A DNA stretch of 64,000 bases, taken from positions 1,748,036 to 1,812,035 of the forward strand of contig NZ_CP011102.1 of assembly GCF_003534205.1 (NCBI RefSeq), given 5' to 3'. The stretch comes from Listeria weihenstephanensis (lineage in GTDB: Bacteria; Bacillota; Bacilli; Lactobacillales; Listeriaceae). The position numbers and the translations under genes are program-made. Shown here in pieces: positions 1 through 9,001 of the stretch (position 1 is its first letter; every line of letters starts with the position of its first letter). Below the pieces are notes generated by a model. It was not told where the DNA came from. It ran no database searches and worked only from the letters and a program-made list of their open reading frames with translations.

Positions 1-396
1 CGATGTGAGAAATTCTCTGGGTGGTTAAAAACAGCTGGTTTTGAAGACGTTTCTCAATTACACGGCGGTATTGCAACATATGGTAAGGATGAAACTGTAA
101 AAGGTGATCTTTGGGATGGTATGATGTACGTTTTTGATGAGCGTATCGCTGTTCCGATTAATCGCGTGGATCACACGATTGTCGGCAAAGATTACTTCGA
201 CGGCACGCCTTGTGAACGTTACATTAACTGTGCAAATCCTTACTGTAACAAACAAATTTTAGCTTCCGTTGAAAATGAAGAAAAATATTTACGCAGTTGC
301 TCCCACGAATGTCGGACGCATCCTGCCAATCTCTACGTTAAAAAACATGCACTTAGTCCAGAAGAGTTAGAAGCTAGACTAGCAAGTGTAAAATAA
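1..396 (+). CDS. trhO: tRNA uridine-34 hydroxylase TrhO, C-terminal part (5' end outside window)
   Basis: The open frame runs from base 1, so the start lies left of the window. The visible part begins within the rhodanese active-site region: RCEKFSGWL fits the family motif CTGGIRCEK, whose catalytic Cys would be just off the edge. A cysteine-rich tail follows ([12 protein letters not shown], then CSHEC), typical of the YbfQ/YceA/TrhO family. Members of this family make 5-hydroxyuridine at the wobble position of tRNA. The gene ends at a strong bidirectional terminator shared with fni on the other strand. Identification as TrhO rests on family motifs; the N-terminal domain cannot be checked here. 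Confidence 0.88.
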   Translation, partial: RCEKFSGWLKTAGFEDVSQLHGGIATYGKDETVKGDLWDGMMYVFDERIAVPINRVDHTIVGKDYFDGTPCERYINCANPYCNKQILASVENEEKYLRSCSHECRTHPANLYVKKHALSPEELEARLASVK

Positions 397-398
397 TT

Positions 399-434
399 AA
401 AAAGATGTCATCCGAAATTGGATGACATCTTTTT
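399..434. terminator. Bidirectional terminator between trhO and fni
   Basis: A perfect 15-bp stem (AAAAAGATGTCATCC, then GGATGACATCTTTTT) with a 6-base loop. It has a T-run on each strand, so it can end both convergent genes. It overlaps the fni stop codon. Confidence 0.93.
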
Positions 435-1491
435 AATTGTCTCGATTAGCGAAAAGATCGATATTAATATGGCGCAATTTCGCGAACTCTTGTAACTCCC
501 CTTGTATAAGCAGTGGTTTATGAACTAACTCAGCTACTGTTTTTGCATTTAAAAGCGTCATCAAGCTCTTCAACTGGTTCGACCAACCTTGAAATACCTG
601 AATCGTCGTTTCCACATCACTTTTTTTCAGTTCATATAAAACAGCTCCTGCAATTCCGACCGATTTCGCACCAAGCGACAGGCATTTCACAACATCTAGA
701 GGCGTCTTAATCCCACCAGAAGCAAGAATTTCTGCTGTACTATTTTGGCAATCAAGTAGGGATTCAGCTGTTGTTAAACCCCAGTCTCCCAAGAAATCGT
801 AAGCTTGATCGCGCCTTCTATCTCCCTCTATCCTCGCAAAGTTAGTACCACCTTTTCCGCCTAAATCAATCGTCTCCACACCAATATTTTGCAATTGCTG
901 CATCATCTCTCGACTCATTCCAAAGCCAACTTCCTTCACAATAACAGGAAATTCCTGCAAGGCGATAATTTTTTCAATCGCGCGCAACCAATTCGAAAAA
1001 TCACGATCGCCCTCCTTCATCACCAATTCCTGCGCTACGTTAATATGTATTTGTAAAGCATTGGCACGAAGCATGTCGACCGCTTTTCGAGCATCGTCAA
1101 CCGTATTGTCAGCACTTATATTGGCGAAAATAAGTCCATCTGGATGCTCGGCTCGAACAACCTTATACGTATCTTCCAAATCAGGATTCTTTAGTGCGGC
1201 TGATTGGGATCCAACTGCCATCGCGACACCAACTTCACGTGCAATAATAGCCAAATCTTGATTCACTTTTTGCGTTCGCGCACTTCCGCCCGTCATCGCA
1301 TTAATATAGAACGGCAATTCGAATTTTTGACCCGCAAAATAGGTATGTAATGCCACATCTTCCTTGTGAAAATCAGGCAAAGATTGCGGTATAAATCGAA
1401 TATCCTCAAAAGATGACGCATTTTCTTGATATTGTCTGTAAGCTAGCGCAATATGTTCGTCTTTTCGACGTGACCTCTCTTCTTCCCTCAT
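433..1491 (-). CDS. fni: Type 2 isopentenyl-diphosphate delta-isomerase (FMN-dependent)
   Basis: 352 residues, full length for IDI-2. The enzyme interconverts IPP and DMAPP, using reduced FMN, and supplies both C5 units for isoprenoids. Visible family features are the N-terminal RRKDEHI segment, the NAMTGGS loop, and the flavin/phosphate-binding GGKGGTNFARIE segment around residues 214-225, with a late ASGGIKTP motif. The start is ATG with an AGGAGG site a few bases upstream. It lies just downstream of the DUF1033 gene on the same strand. The window also carries dxs and ispA, so isoprenoid functions are spread along this region. Confidence 0.95.
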   Translation of the reverse strand: MREEERSRRKDEHIALAYRQYQENASSFEDIRFIPQSLPDFHKEDVALHTYFAGQKFELPFYINAMTGGSARTQKVNQDLAIIAREVGVAMAVGSQSAALKNPDLEDTYKVVRAEHPDGLIFANISADNTVDDARKAVDMLRANALQIHINVAQELVMKEGDRDFSNWLRAIEKIIALQEFPVIVKEVGFGMSREMMQQLQNIGVETIDLGGKGGTNFARIEGDRRRDQAYDFLGDWGLTTAESLLDCQNSTAEILASGGIKTPLDVVKCLSLGAKSVGIAGAVLYELKKSDVETTIQVFQGWSNQLKSLMTLLNAKTVAELVHKPLLIQGELQEFAKLRHINIDLFANRDN

Positions 1492-1507
1492 TGATTTTCC
1501 TCCTATC

Positions 1508-1530
1508 TAAAAAAACACCTAAATTTCAGG
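1508..1530 (-). terminator. Weak terminator-like hairpin after the DUF1033 gene
   Basis: On the minus strand CGCCT, a 7-base loop and AGGTG form a short stem with one wobble pair, followed by seven T. It overlaps the DUF1033 stop codon and lies just before the fni ribosome binding site. It could partly separate the two genes, but the stem is short. Confidence 0.4.
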
Positions 1531-1888
1531 CGTCCTTTGACATATCTAATTCCTCTGCAAAAGAAAAATACATGGCTTGTTCGTCTGCTGTCGGTTCATA
1601 CACCGCTCCATTTTGAAATAATATAAGACCATGAAACGTTTGAATATCGTCCTCACACTCTTCGCAATACTGCGTCTCATCTTCAGACCAAGTCGCTAGT
1701 AATACGGATTTTTTAACAGCACTATGCGGATAAATGTCTCTTAATTTTTCGGCTAATGTTTGATATTTCGCAAGCGCTTCTTCTTTCTCTGTATACGTAA
1801 AAATCGACTCAATATCCTTTTGCCATTCTTCAAAAAACCACCAGGGCTCGTATTCGCCTTTCGTAACAATGACTTGAAATTCTTCCAT
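1526..1888 (-). CDS. DUF1033 family protein
   Basis: A small acidic cytosolic protein. The N-terminal FQVIVTKGEYEPWWFFEEW matches the typical opening of DUF1033 proteins as I remember them. A CEECEDD segment near residue 83 is a possible metal or redox site. The open frame extends upstream to an ATG at 1915, but I prefer the ATG at 1888 (MEEFQVIV), which has AAGGTG nine bases upstream and begins where the family begins. Function is unknown. It lies directly upstream of fni on the same strand, and a promoter region is shared divergently with acyP. Confidence 0.8.
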   Translation of the reverse strand: MEEFQVIVTKGEYEPWWFFEEWQKDIESIFTYTEKEEALAKYQTLAEKLRDIYPHSAVKKSVLLATWSEDETQYCEECEDDIQTFHGLILFQNGAVYEPTADEQAMYFSFAEELDMSKDA

Positions 1889-2020
1889 CTCCAAAAACAC
1901 CTTACTTTCATTCACTTCTTTTTGTAAAACAATTATAGCACAAGGCCTCCCAAACTCATCCTAACTTGCTTCTGATACGTTATTTTTTGAAAAATTGTCG
2001 AAAAAAAGGTACACTAAAAA

Positions 2021-2026
2021 TATAAT
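2021..2026 (+). promoter_or_regulatory. Probable -10 element for acyP
   Basis: A perfect TATAAT lies 22 bases before the acyP start. No good -35 sits at 17 bp; TTGTCG is 20 bp away. The surrounding 100 bases are AT-rich. Support is for the -10 only. Confidence 0.45.
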
Positions 2027-2048
2027 CAAAAAGGATAGGTGATGACGT

Positions 2049-2330
2049 ATGGCTCGTAAAACAGTAATTATGCGTGTAACTGGAATGGTACAAGGCGTTG
2101 GATTTCGCTACACAACAAAACATTTAGCGTACAAAATGAACGTAAGCGGTACCGTTAAAAATTTAGAGGATGGCTCCGTTGAAATCCAAGCTATCGCGGA
2201 AGAATCTGACTTAGAAAAATTCATCGAAGCAGTGAAAAAAGGACCTTCTCCTTCCGCGCAAATTGGTGAGGTTTATATCTATAAAGACGCTCCTGTTGAA
2301 GAACAAAAAACATTTGATATCGAGTACTAG
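2049..2330 (+). CDS. acyP: Acylphosphatase
   Basis: 93 residues, the normal length. The enzyme hydrolyses acyl phosphates such as carbamoyl- or acetyl-phosphate. The phosphate-binding loop VQGVGFRY includes the catalytic Arg (R20). The Asn in [13 protein letters not shown] (about residue 38) is the second catalytic residue. Start ATG is preceded by AAGGATAGGTGATG. The gene stands alone between a divergent DUF1033 gene and a small downstream ORF. Confidence 0.95.
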   Translation: MARKTVIMRVTGMVQGVGFRYTTKHLAYKMNVSGTVKNLEDGSVEIQAIAEESDLEKFIEAVKKGPSPSAQIGEVYIYKDAPVEEQKTFDIEY

Positions 2331-2350
2331 AATTTTCTTACGGCCTAGAC

Positions 2351-2379
2351 TTGTTTTTCTGGCGCAATTCACTTATAGT
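2351..2379 (+). promoter_or_regulatory. Promoter upstream of the small ORF and yidC
   Basis: TTGTTT, 17-bp spacer, TATAGT. It lies between acyP and the small ORF and could drive the ORF and the YidC-family gene together. Confidence 0.6.
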
Positions 2380-2418
2380 TAAGGCTGTACTTATTATGAA
2401 CGGAAAGGAGTGTTGCGT

Positions 2419-2697
2419 GTGTTTGAATCAATGATCCAGATGGCGCTCGGACCTGAATATATCTCGCTTTATGTCACGTTTTTCATGACGATGGCTGTGC
2501 TGAAATACTGGCCGATTCTTGCTATGGTGAAGCCAACAATGGTACTGCATACGAAACACCTATGCATCACGCCACTTCCTGTTATTCCTTTGAAACCAAC
2601 AGAAACAGATCAGCCGAGCTTCATAATCACATGGCTTGTTCAGGCAATAACACGTTGTTCCAACACAGACGACGAGATGTCACCGTCTTTTTCCTAA
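2419..2697 (+). CDS. Small hypothetical protein between acyP and yidC
   Basis: About 92 codons. The frame opens at a GTG at 2410, but AAAGGAG at 2404-2410 is best spaced (8 bases) for the GTG at 2419. The N-terminal half, up to about residue 40, is hydrophobic (EYISLYVTFFMTMAVLKYWP). The C-terminal half is unstructured and compositionally odd. A promoter fits upstream. I recall an uncharacterised gene in this position in L. monocytogenes (lmo1380), which supports reality, but I recognise no domain. It could be partly spurious. Confidence 0.45.
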   Translation: MFESMIQMALGPEYISLYVTFFMTMAVLKYWPILAMVKPTMVLHTKHLCITPLPVIPLKPTETDQPSFIITWLVQAITRCSNTDDEMSPSFS

Positions 2698-2741
2698 CCT
2701 CACATATATTAGAAACTTAAGTTCTAGGAGGAAAAAAGACA

Positions 2742-3569
2742 TTGAAAAAGAAAAATATTTTATTGCTAATCATGATTGGAACTTTATTTTTTGCACTAGC
2801 GGGTTGTAGCATGGACCCTTCTCAAAATACAGATGGTTTTTTCTACATCTATCTTATTAAGCCATTCACCACTGTGATTGAGTGGATTGCTTCGATATTT
2901 GGCGGTAACTATGGTATCGCAATTATCGTCACAACACTAGCCATTCGAGCGCTTATCATGCCACTTAACTTGCGTACTGCCAAAGCACAAATGGGAATGC
3001 AATCTAAAATGGCTGTCGCAAAACCAGAAATTGATGAAATCCAAGCACGACTAAAAAGAGCAACTTCAAAAGAAGAGCAGCAAAAAATTCAACAAGAAAT
3101 GGCTGCTGTTTATTCCAAATATAATATTAACCCGCTACAAATGGGCTGTTTACCACTTTTAATACAAATGCCTATTTTGATGGCATTCTACTACGCGATT
3201 CGTGGATCTTCCGACATTGCACACCATACCTTTTTATGGTTTAGTTTAGGAAGTCCTGACATGATCCTAGCATTTATTGCCGGTGCAGTTTATTTACTAC
3301 AATATTTCGTATCCCTTATCGGTTACACACCCGAGCAGAAAAAACAGATGAAGATTATGGGGTTAATTTCACCAGTAATGATCTTGTTCGTCTCTTTCTC
3401 GGCGCCATCAGCCTTAGCACTATATTGGGCAGTCGGTGGTCTCTTCCTTGCTGGCCAAACACTACTAACCAAAAAATTATACATGAAAAAACACCCAGAA
3501 GTAGAGATTATGGAAAAAGAAGAAAAAGATATTGAGAAATTAGAACAAGAACAGAATAAAAATTCATAA
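2742..3569 (+). CDS. yidC: Membrane protein insertase YidC/OxaA (lipoprotein)
   Basis: 275 residues. It inserts membrane proteins, alone or with the Sec translocon. It starts at TTG with AGGAGG 9 bases upstream. A lipoprotein signal peptide ends in LAGC (Cys at about residue 22). The Oxa1-family core follows: [15 protein letters not shown] (with the conserved groove Arg), a charged cytosolic hairpin (about residues 90-128), [20 protein letters not shown], and later transmembrane segments ending near residue 250. The tail is lysine- and glutamate-rich. It corresponds to the SpoIIIJ/OxaA-type paralogue of Firmicutes. The gene is convergent with lisK. Confidence 0.94.
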   Translation: MKKKNILLLIMIGTLFFALAGCSMDPSQNTDGFFYIYLIKPFTTVIEWIASIFGGNYGIAIIVTTLAIRALIMPLNLRTAKAQMGMQSKMAVAKPEIDEIQARLKRATSKEEQQKIQQEMAAVYSKYNINPLQMGCLPLLIQMPILMAFYYAIRGSSDIAHHTFLWFSLGSPDMILAFIAGAVYLLQYFVSLIGYTPEQKKQMKIMGLISPVMILFVSFSAPSALALYWAVGGLFLAGQTLLTKKLYMKKHPEVEIMEKEEKDIEKLEQEQNKNS

Positions 3570-3570
3570 T

Positions 3571-3625
3571 AAAAAAGTTTCCGATTTTCACGCTAAACGT
3601 AGCAGCGAGAATCGGAAACTTTTTT
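3571..3625. terminator. Bidirectional terminator between yidC and lisK
   Basis: A 19-bp near-perfect stem (AAAAAAGTTTCCGATTTTC paired with GAGAATCGGAAACTTTTTT) with A- and T-runs at both ends. It ends both convergent genes. Confidence 0.92.
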
Positions 3626-3627
3626 GT

Positions 3628-5115
3628 TTAAGATGTTTTTTCTTCTTTTTTCTCGATTAAAGGAAGTGTAATTGTTATTGTCGTGCCCACATTATCTTCA
3701 CTTTCAGCTTGAATCGATCCAAGATAACCACTGACTAGTTCTTTTGCAATAGCAAGACCCAGACCATTCCCGCCAACTTCACGGCTCCGCGCTTTATCCA
3801 CACGATAGAAACGGTTGAATATCTTGTCAATCTCATCTTTGGATATACCAACACCATAATCTTTAATCGCAACTTTTACTTTATCGTCTTCTTTAAATAC
3901 GTGCATATCCACTTGCTTTCCATCACCAGAGTATTTCACCGCATTATCGACAATGATAATTAAGACTTGCTCTAAGTGATTATGTTGAATCAGCGCATGG
4001 AGATCTTTATCGTCCTCTTTCAGCGTAAATATAAAGTCTTCGTGCATTACTTCAAAATTACGTCTTACTTGTTCCGCGACATCATTTACACATACGAGTT
4101 GCAATTCTTTCGTCTGCGAAATTTGCTCCGCGCGAGATAAATCAAGCATTTCTTGCACAAGCTTCTTCATTCGTTCCAATTCCGTTAACGACGCATTGAG
4201 CGATTCATCGAGAACTTCTGGATCATCTTTCCCCCAACGAGTCAGCAACTTTAAATGCCCTTCCATAATTTGTACAGGCGTTCTTAATTCGTGCGAGGCA
4301 TCCTCTACAAACTGCTTCTGTTGTTCAAAACTACGCTCAATTTGTTCCATCATATCGTTAAAGACAATCGTTAATTCACCGATCTCATCTTTAGTAATAT
4401 TCGTTGGTTCGATACGTTTTTGGAAACCATTGTTCCGAATATCATTCATTGTTTTCGCCATTCTAGTCAGTGGATTAAGGAAATTTTGTGCGAGTAGATA
4501 ACCAAGCATACCACTAATAAATAAGGCTACTGCACCCAGCAAGAACATCGTCGCAAGCAGTTTGCCCATCATGCTATTATAGGATGTCATCGGATTAATG
4601 ACTTGAATATAGCCAATAATAGTAGAATTATCAGCACTATCCACAATTGGCATCTGTCCAATAACCATTTGTTGACCTTTGACAGTTGGCTTGAAAATAG
4701 GATCCCCAGGCTCTTTCACAAGATAGCTACTATAATCATACGTAGCATAATCTCTATTTTTAAAAATACTGGAGGAATATTGCTCAATCTTCTTCCCCTT
4801 TGCATCATAAAAAACAAGAACTTGATCTTCTAAACGTTGACTTAAATCTTTGCTCCCCTGCACTACCGGGCCTATATTTTCGCTCGTTAGATTCGAGGCG
4901 CTACTTGTCAAACCATTAATATAAAGCGCTTGTGAGGCTGCTGTCGCGGCTGATTTGATAGTCGTGTTCTTCTCACCTAAGAGCATGCTACCGATTCCTT
5001 GATAAATCGCAAATGAGAATAAGAAAAATGTTAGAAAAATTGCGGCACTGGCGCCAAATGTCCATTTGAATTTAAGTGATCGGCTTTTTAAAGAGAATGT
5101 GTTTGGTTGAGTCAT
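3628..5115 (-). CDS. lisK: Sensor histidine kinase LisK
   Basis: 495 residues. Partner of LisR; in L. monocytogenes LisRK is linked to acid, ethanol, nisin and cephalosporin responses. Layout: transmembrane helix about 21-40, an extracytoplasmic sensor region about 45-182, second helix about 186-208, a HAMP-like linker, HisKA with EDASHELRTP (His275 is the phospho-acceptor), then an ATPase domain with a N-box (IIVDNAVKYS), DYGVGI and GGNGLGLAIAKELV. The ATG overlaps the lisR stop codon (ATGA), so the two are translationally coupled. Confidence 0.94.
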   Translation of the reverse strand: MTQPNTFSLKSRSLKFKWTFGASAAIFLTFFLFSFAIYQGIGSMLLGEKNTTIKSAATAASQALYINGLTSSASNLTSENIGPVVQGSKDLSQRLEDQVLVFYDAKGKKIEQYSSSIFKNRDYATYDYSSYLVKEPGDPIFKPTVKGQQMVIGQMPIVDSADNSTIIGYIQVINPMTSYNSMMGKLLATMFLLGAVALFISGMLGYLLAQNFLNPLTRMAKTMNDIRNNGFQKRIEPTNITKDEIGELTIVFNDMMEQIERSFEQQKQFVEDASHELRTPVQIMEGHLKLLTRWGKDDPEVLDESLNASLTELERMKKLVQEMLDLSRAEQISQTKELQLVCVNDVAEQVRRNFEVMHEDFIFTLKEDDKDLHALIQHNHLEQVLIIIVDNAVKYSGDGKQVDMHVFKEDDKVKVAIKDYGVGISKDEIDKIFNRFYRVDKARSREVGGNGLGLAIAKELVSGYLGSIQAESEDNVGTTITITLPLIEKKEEKTS

Positions 5116-5795
5116 GTACGCATCACATACCCCGTGCCCCGAACTGTTTGGATGTAACTTTCGTCCTCGTCCTTATTATCGATCTTATTCCGTAAATACC
5201 GGACATACACATCGACCACGTTCGTTTCCACTTCGGTTTCATAACCCCATACCTTATTTAAAAGGACTTCACGTGTTAAAACAATATTGATATTCTCCAT
5301 CAAAGTGAGTAATAATTCATATTCGCGCTTCGTCAGATCGATAATATCTTCCCCACGTTTCACGATACGACTTTCTTTCTCCACAACGATATCACGATAT
5401 TCAAGCGTTGTTTGTTTCGTTTCGTTTTCACTTGTTTCAATTCGGCGTAATAAAGCACGCAGACGCGCAAGCAGCTCTTCAATTGCGAATGGTTTGACAA
5501 TATAATCATCGGCACCGTGATCTAGACCAGATACGCGGTCAATAACAGAATCACGTGCGGTAATCATAATGATTGGTGTTTCTTTTACCTGACGAACTCG
5601 GCGACAAACTTCGACACCATTAAGCTGAGGTAGCATTAAATCAAGGAGGATGGCATCCCATTCTTCGGTAATCGCGAGTTCTAAGCCAGCACGGCCATCA
5701 TTCGCAACACCAGTTTCATAACCTTCATGTTGCAACTCTAGTTCTATAAAGCGAGCTAAATTTTTCTCATCTTCTACAATTAATATTCTATTCAT
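5112..5795 (-). CDS. lisR: Response regulator LisR
   Basis: 227 residues, OmpR/PhoB family. Receiver domain with acidic pocket (VEDEK) and phospho-acceptor Asp52 in LLDLMLP, and the conserved Lys in VKPFAIEEL. The C-terminal winged helix contains LTKREYELL and YVRYLRNKID and ends VRGTGYVMRT. The frame reaches a TTG at 5813, but that codon lies at the ribosome binding site AAGGTGGGG; the true start is the ATG at 5795 (MNRILIVEDE). The gene heads the lisR-lisK operon. Confidence 0.95.
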   Translation of the reverse strand: MNRILIVEDEKNLARFIELELQHEGYETGVANDGRAGLELAITEEWDAILLDLMLPQLNGVEVCRRVRQVKETPIIMITARDSVIDRVSGLDHGADDYIVKPFAIEELLARLRALLRRIETSENETKQTTLEYRDIVVEKESRIVKRGEDIIDLTKREYELLLTLMENINIVLTREVLLNKVWGYETEVETNVVDVYVRYLRNKIDNKDEDESYIQTVRGTGYVMRT

Positions 5796-5836
5796 TAACT
5801 TCCCCACCTTCAAAAACCAGATATCTTCCTATTACC

Positions 5837-5864
5837 ATTGTAACTAAAATCACGGCAAAAACAA
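5837..5864 (-). promoter_or_regulatory. Promoter of lisRK
   Basis: Minus strand TTGTTT (5859-5864), 16-bp spacer, TACAAT (5837-5842). It lies about 40 bases before the lisR start. Confidence 0.6.
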
Positions 5865-5972
5865 CTAATAACAGTCTGTTTAAGCAATTTATTCGTAGAT
5901 ATTCATGGGATACTCATTTTGGGGGTGAATTTCTTAGGAGGTTGCCATTAGTTTGTCGTGATTGTTGAAATG

Positions 5973-6023
5973 AAAAAGAATGATGACTTATCTCTTGTTT
6001 AGAGGTAAATCATCATTCTTTTT
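5973..6023. terminator. Strong bidirectional terminator between gnd and lisR
   Basis: AAAAAGAATGATGA at 5973 pairs perfectly with TCATCATTCTTTTT ending at 6023, and the inner stem continues (TTA, CTC with GAG, TAA). Both ends carry A/T-runs. It most likely ends the gnd transcript, whose 3' untranslated region would then be about 290 bases. Confidence 0.9.
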
Positions 6024-6190
6024 GGGCTAGATCTTAGGAAGGCGCTGAGTTTGATCCCCCAATCAGGTTTCAACGGCTGGTATTAAACGCCGAGTTTGGA
6101 AGCTGTGCCTTGTTCTTTAAGGAAGTTTAGGCATCTCGAGGTTATAGAATATCGAGATTCATGCTTGAGTCATGTTCAGCACCTTCGGAT
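6024..6190. other. Non-coding segment with internal repeats, gnd 3' region
   Basis: No gene is visible. It has a 7-bp hairpin (ATCTCGA, then TCGAGAT, around 6133-6157), GGCG/CGCC arms about 50 bases apart, and an 11-base near-direct repeat (CGCTGAGTTTG and CGCCGAGTTTG). A short minus-strand reading frame ending NFLKEQGTASKLGV is open for under 30 codons and has no start signal. Confidence 0.4.
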
Positions 6191-6305
6191 CTAGCTCCAA
6201 CAGCCAGCCTCTCGGAATTTTCGTGGCCTCCGCAAAAACCAAAAGAAGGTTTTCACTGCGCCCCCTAACAAATTCTGTCGAGGCTAACGGGCTGTTTCCG
6301 CTTTT
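6191..6305. repeat. Rod-like imperfect palindrome resembling a Bacillaceae interspersed repeat
   Basis: Outer arms ACAGCC and GGCTGT, then AGCCTC and GAGGCT, GAATTT and AAATTC, and a central AAAACC...GGTTTT hairpin pair in order, giving a long interrupted stem of about 110 bases. It ends CTGTTTCCGCTTTT, immediately before the gnd stop codon on the opposite strand. The overall pattern (TAGCTCCA...AGCC-CTCG ... CGAGGCT...CCGCTTTT) resembles a repeat I remember between genes in many Bacillus-like genomes. I did not find a second copy in this window. Confidence 0.6.
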
Positions 6306-6309
6306 CTAT

Positions 6310-7728
6310 TTATTCCCCAATCTCCGGCCACTCTGTATGGAATACTCCTGCTTTATCCACGCGTTCGTATGTGTGGGCGCCGAAGTAGTCACGTTGGGCT
6401 TGGATTAGGTTTGCTGGTAATACTGCTGCGCGGTAGCTGTCATAATAGCTGATTGCTGCTGTGAAAGTTGGTACTGGAATTCCTGCTTTTACCGATTCTG
6501 CTACGACTTCACGCAATGCATCTTGGTAATTATGAGCGATATCTTTGAAGTATGGATCGAGTAACAAGTTGTTTAGGTTTTTGTCGTTATTGTAGGCATC
6601 TGTAATTTTTTGTAGGAAACGAGCGCGGATGATACAACCGGCACGGAAGATCTTCGCGATTTCGCCGTATTGCAGATCCCAATCATATTCGTCAGAGGCT
6701 GCTTTCATTTGAGCGAATCCTTGTGCGTATGATGCAATTTTACTGAAGTATAGCGCGCGACGTACGGATTCTACGAAAGCTTTTTTGTCGCCATTAAATG
6801 AGTAGTTACTTGGTCCAGTTAAAACAGTACTTGCATGTACGCGTTCTTCTTTAAGAGCGGAAATGTAACGTGCAAACACGGATTCGGTAATTAGAGAAAG
6901 CGGCACACCTAAGTCTAGTGCGCTTTGACTTGTCCATTTACCTGTTCCTTTTTGACCGGCTTTATCAAGGATAACATCAACAATTGGCTTACCTGTTTCA
7001 GGGTCCTTTGTTTTCACGATATTTTTCGTGATTTGGATGAGGTAACTATCGAGCTCGCCTTCGTTCCATTCTGTGAAAACTTCAGCAAGTTCATCATTTG
7101 TTAAACCGCCGATTTGCTTCAGAATTGTGTAGGCTTCTGCGATCAATTGCATGTCGCCATACTCAATTCCGTTATGCACCATTTTCACATAGTGTCCAGC
7201 GCCATCTGGGCCGATATAAGTGACACATGCTTCGCCATCCGCCACAGCGGCAATCTCTTGCAAAATTGGAGCGACTAAATCGTAGGCTTTGCGTTGCCCA
7301 CCAGGCATGATAGATGGACCTTTAAGCGCGCCTTCTTCGCCGCCAGAAACACCAGTTCCGATAAAGTTAAAACCTTCTTCACTTAGCATCTTATTACGAC
7401 GAATCGTATCTTTAAAGAACGTGTTTCCGCCATCAATCAAAATATCCCCTTGGCTTAAGAACGGCTTGACAGCATCGATCATCATATCTGTCGCTGCTCC
7501 CGCTTGTACCATTAAAAGAATACGACGAGGTACTTCGATAGAGTTAACAAACTCCTCTAAGTTATACGTTGGAAACAATTTTTTGTCGCTATGTGCTTCT
7601 GCGACTGCTTTCGTTTTTTCGCTAGAGCGGTTAAAAATCGATACACTATAACCACGACTTTCGATATTCAAGGCCAAGTTGCGACCCATTACGCCCATTC
7701 CGATAACGCCAATTTCTTGTTTTGCCAT
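6310..7728 (-). CDS. gnd: 6-phosphogluconate dehydrogenase, decarboxylating
   Basis: 472 residues, full length. It oxidises 6-phosphogluconate to ribulose 5-phosphate and CO2, making NADPH in the pentose phosphate pathway. [13 protein letters not shown] Rossmann loop is at the N-terminus; [19 protein letters not shown] is the substrate loop; the catalytic Lys is in [16 protein letters not shown] (about residue 184). The C-terminal helical domain ends [16 protein letters not shown]. It stands alone with its own promoter, and its 3' region holds a repeat-like palindrome before the terminator. Confidence 0.97.
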   Translation of the reverse strand: MAKQEIGVIGMGVMGRNLALNIESRGYSVSIFNRSSEKTKAVAEAHSDKKLFPTYNLEEFVNSIEVPRRILLMVQAGAATDMMIDAVKPFLSQGDILIDGGNTFFKDTIRRNKMLSEEGFNFIGTGVSGGEEGALKGPSIMPGGQRKAYDLVAPILQEIAAVADGEACVTYIGPDGAGHYVKMVHNGIEYGDMQLIAEAYTILKQIGGLTNDELAEVFTEWNEGELDSYLIQITKNIVKTKDPETGKPIVDVILDKAGQKGTGKWTSQSALDLGVPLSLITESVFARYISALKEERVHASTVLTGPSNYSFNGDKKAFVESVRRALYFSKIASYAQGFAQMKAASDEYDWDLQYGEIAKIFRAGCIIRARFLQKITDAYNNDKNLNNLLLDPYFKDIAHNYQDALREVVAESVKAGIPVPTFTAAISYYDSYRAAVLPANLIQAQRDYFGAHTYERVDKAGVFHTEWPEIGE

Positions 7729-7762
7729 TTTTTACATTCGTCCCTTCTCATTCGAGTCATTC

Positions 7763-7790
7763 GTTATAATGAATGCTACCATTTACTCAA
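7763..7790 (-). promoter_or_regulatory. Promoter of gnd
   Basis: Minus strand TTGAGT (7785-7790), 16-bp spacer, TATAAC (7763-7768), about 35 bases before the gnd start. Confidence 0.6.
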
Positions 7791-7852
7791 CACTAACAAC
7801 TATATCAAAACTTTGGCGCCACGGCAACGAAACGAACCCGAATTCAGCGAAA

Positions 7853-8944
7853 TTATTGTCTGTTTGCCGCTCTCTTTATGATTTCTAAAACGAGTTCGGT
7901 CAGCCTTTCTAGCTCTGGAACAGCTATTCGTTCCCTCGTTGTATGCGGATTTTCAAAACCTGTAGCAAGAACGATAAATGGAATTCCACGATCGTTAAAG
8001 ACATTAGCATCCGTGCCACCTTCTTGCTGAATTGTTTTTCTCGGAATGCTTAGAGACTGCATCGCTTCTGCTACAATCTTACAGACCTGGCTCGTTTCAG
8101 GGATATCAAAATGGTGGTAATTCATATGTGTCACATCTTGCACATCCGCCTTATATGTAACACCAGTTTCAATAAAAATCTGTTTAATTTGTTCTACGTA
8201 TGGTAAGCAGTCTGAAAGTGGGACATCGGCCGCAAATTCAGATAGAATCGTCACTTTCTCATTACCGTTTTCCAAAATTTCACCACCAAAATGGTAAACT
8301 TGCCATGAAATTCCTAACGTAGCCGCAAAATTTTTCCGGATTTTTTTCATCGCTTCCCGTGCAACGAGAATAGCTGATTTTTCATGTGACATGCCAACCT
8401 CAATCCAAAAATCCAATTGCAAATGGGTTTTACTTGTTCGAATAATACCGCCGACCGCACCTGGGGCATCTAAACAGTAACCAAAGGAAGCGTCCACCAA
8501 ATCGAGATCAAATAATTTCGCACCTGTCAGCCCTTCTTCTTCTTTTGTAGTAAAAATGAATTCCAATGGGCCGTGGGGATCCTTGCTTGTAACAAGCTCA
8601 GACGCTGCCGATAATAATGCCGCCACACCTGCTTTGTCGTCAGCGCCAAGAGGAGCTTCATTTGCTGTATCGATATACCCGTTTGCAACGATGACTTCTG
8701 GGATCTCGGTTGAAGTTACTGTATCCAGATGCGCTGAAAAAGCAATCACAGGCAATTGTGTAACGGAATCATCTGTTGCCGGAATACATGCGACAATACC
8801 CGCTTGCTGTCTACTAACTTTGACATCAATGGCGAGTTCTTTGAAATAGCGTTCTACATACAAAATAAGCTCTTGTTCTTGTCCAGATTGTGATGGGATT
8901 GCAACCAATTCTAAAAAAAGGTCACGTACGTTAGAATGTGTCAT
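7853..8944 (-). CDS. M20 family metallopeptidase (tripeptidase T-like)
   Basis: 363 residues. A cytosolic zinc peptidase of the M20 family, closest in style to PepT/YqjE. Metal ligands are visible in FSAHLDTV (about residue 72), GADDKAGV (about 99-106) and the TKEEEGLTGA catalytic Glu motif (about 132). A DAPGAVGGIIR segment precedes the dimerisation domain, and the last ligand region is EGGTDANVFNDRGIP. Start ATG has a GAGGTGAG site. It is divergent from prli42. Exact substrate cannot be inferred from sequence. Confidence 0.88.
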   Translation of the reverse strand: MTHSNVRDLFLELVAIPSQSGQEQELILYVERYFKELAIDVKVSRQQAGIVACIPATDDSVTQLPVIAFSAHLDTVTSTEIPEVIVANGYIDTANEAPLGADDKAGVAALLSAASELVTSKDPHGPLEFIFTTKEEEGLTGAKLFDLDLVDASFGYCLDAPGAVGGIIRTSKTHLQLDFWIEVGMSHEKSAILVAREAMKKIRKNFAATLGISWQVYHFGGEILENGNEKVTILSEFAADVPLSDCLPYVEQIKQIFIETGVTYKADVQDVTHMNYHHFDIPETSQVCKIVAEAMQSLSIPRKTIQQEGGTDANVFNDRGIPFIVLATGFENPHTTRERIAVPELERLTELVLEIIKRAANRQ

Positions 8945-9001
8945 ATTTACTCACCTCGATCATTGTTTTTAAATTTATTCGATTTTTGTTACTATTTTCA
9001 C

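Noticed and set aside
6024-6190. A short minus-strand peptide ending NFLKEQGTASKLGV as a decayed gene
   Set aside because: Under 30 codons, no start or ribosome binding site, and no homology I recognise; kept only as unexplained sequence.
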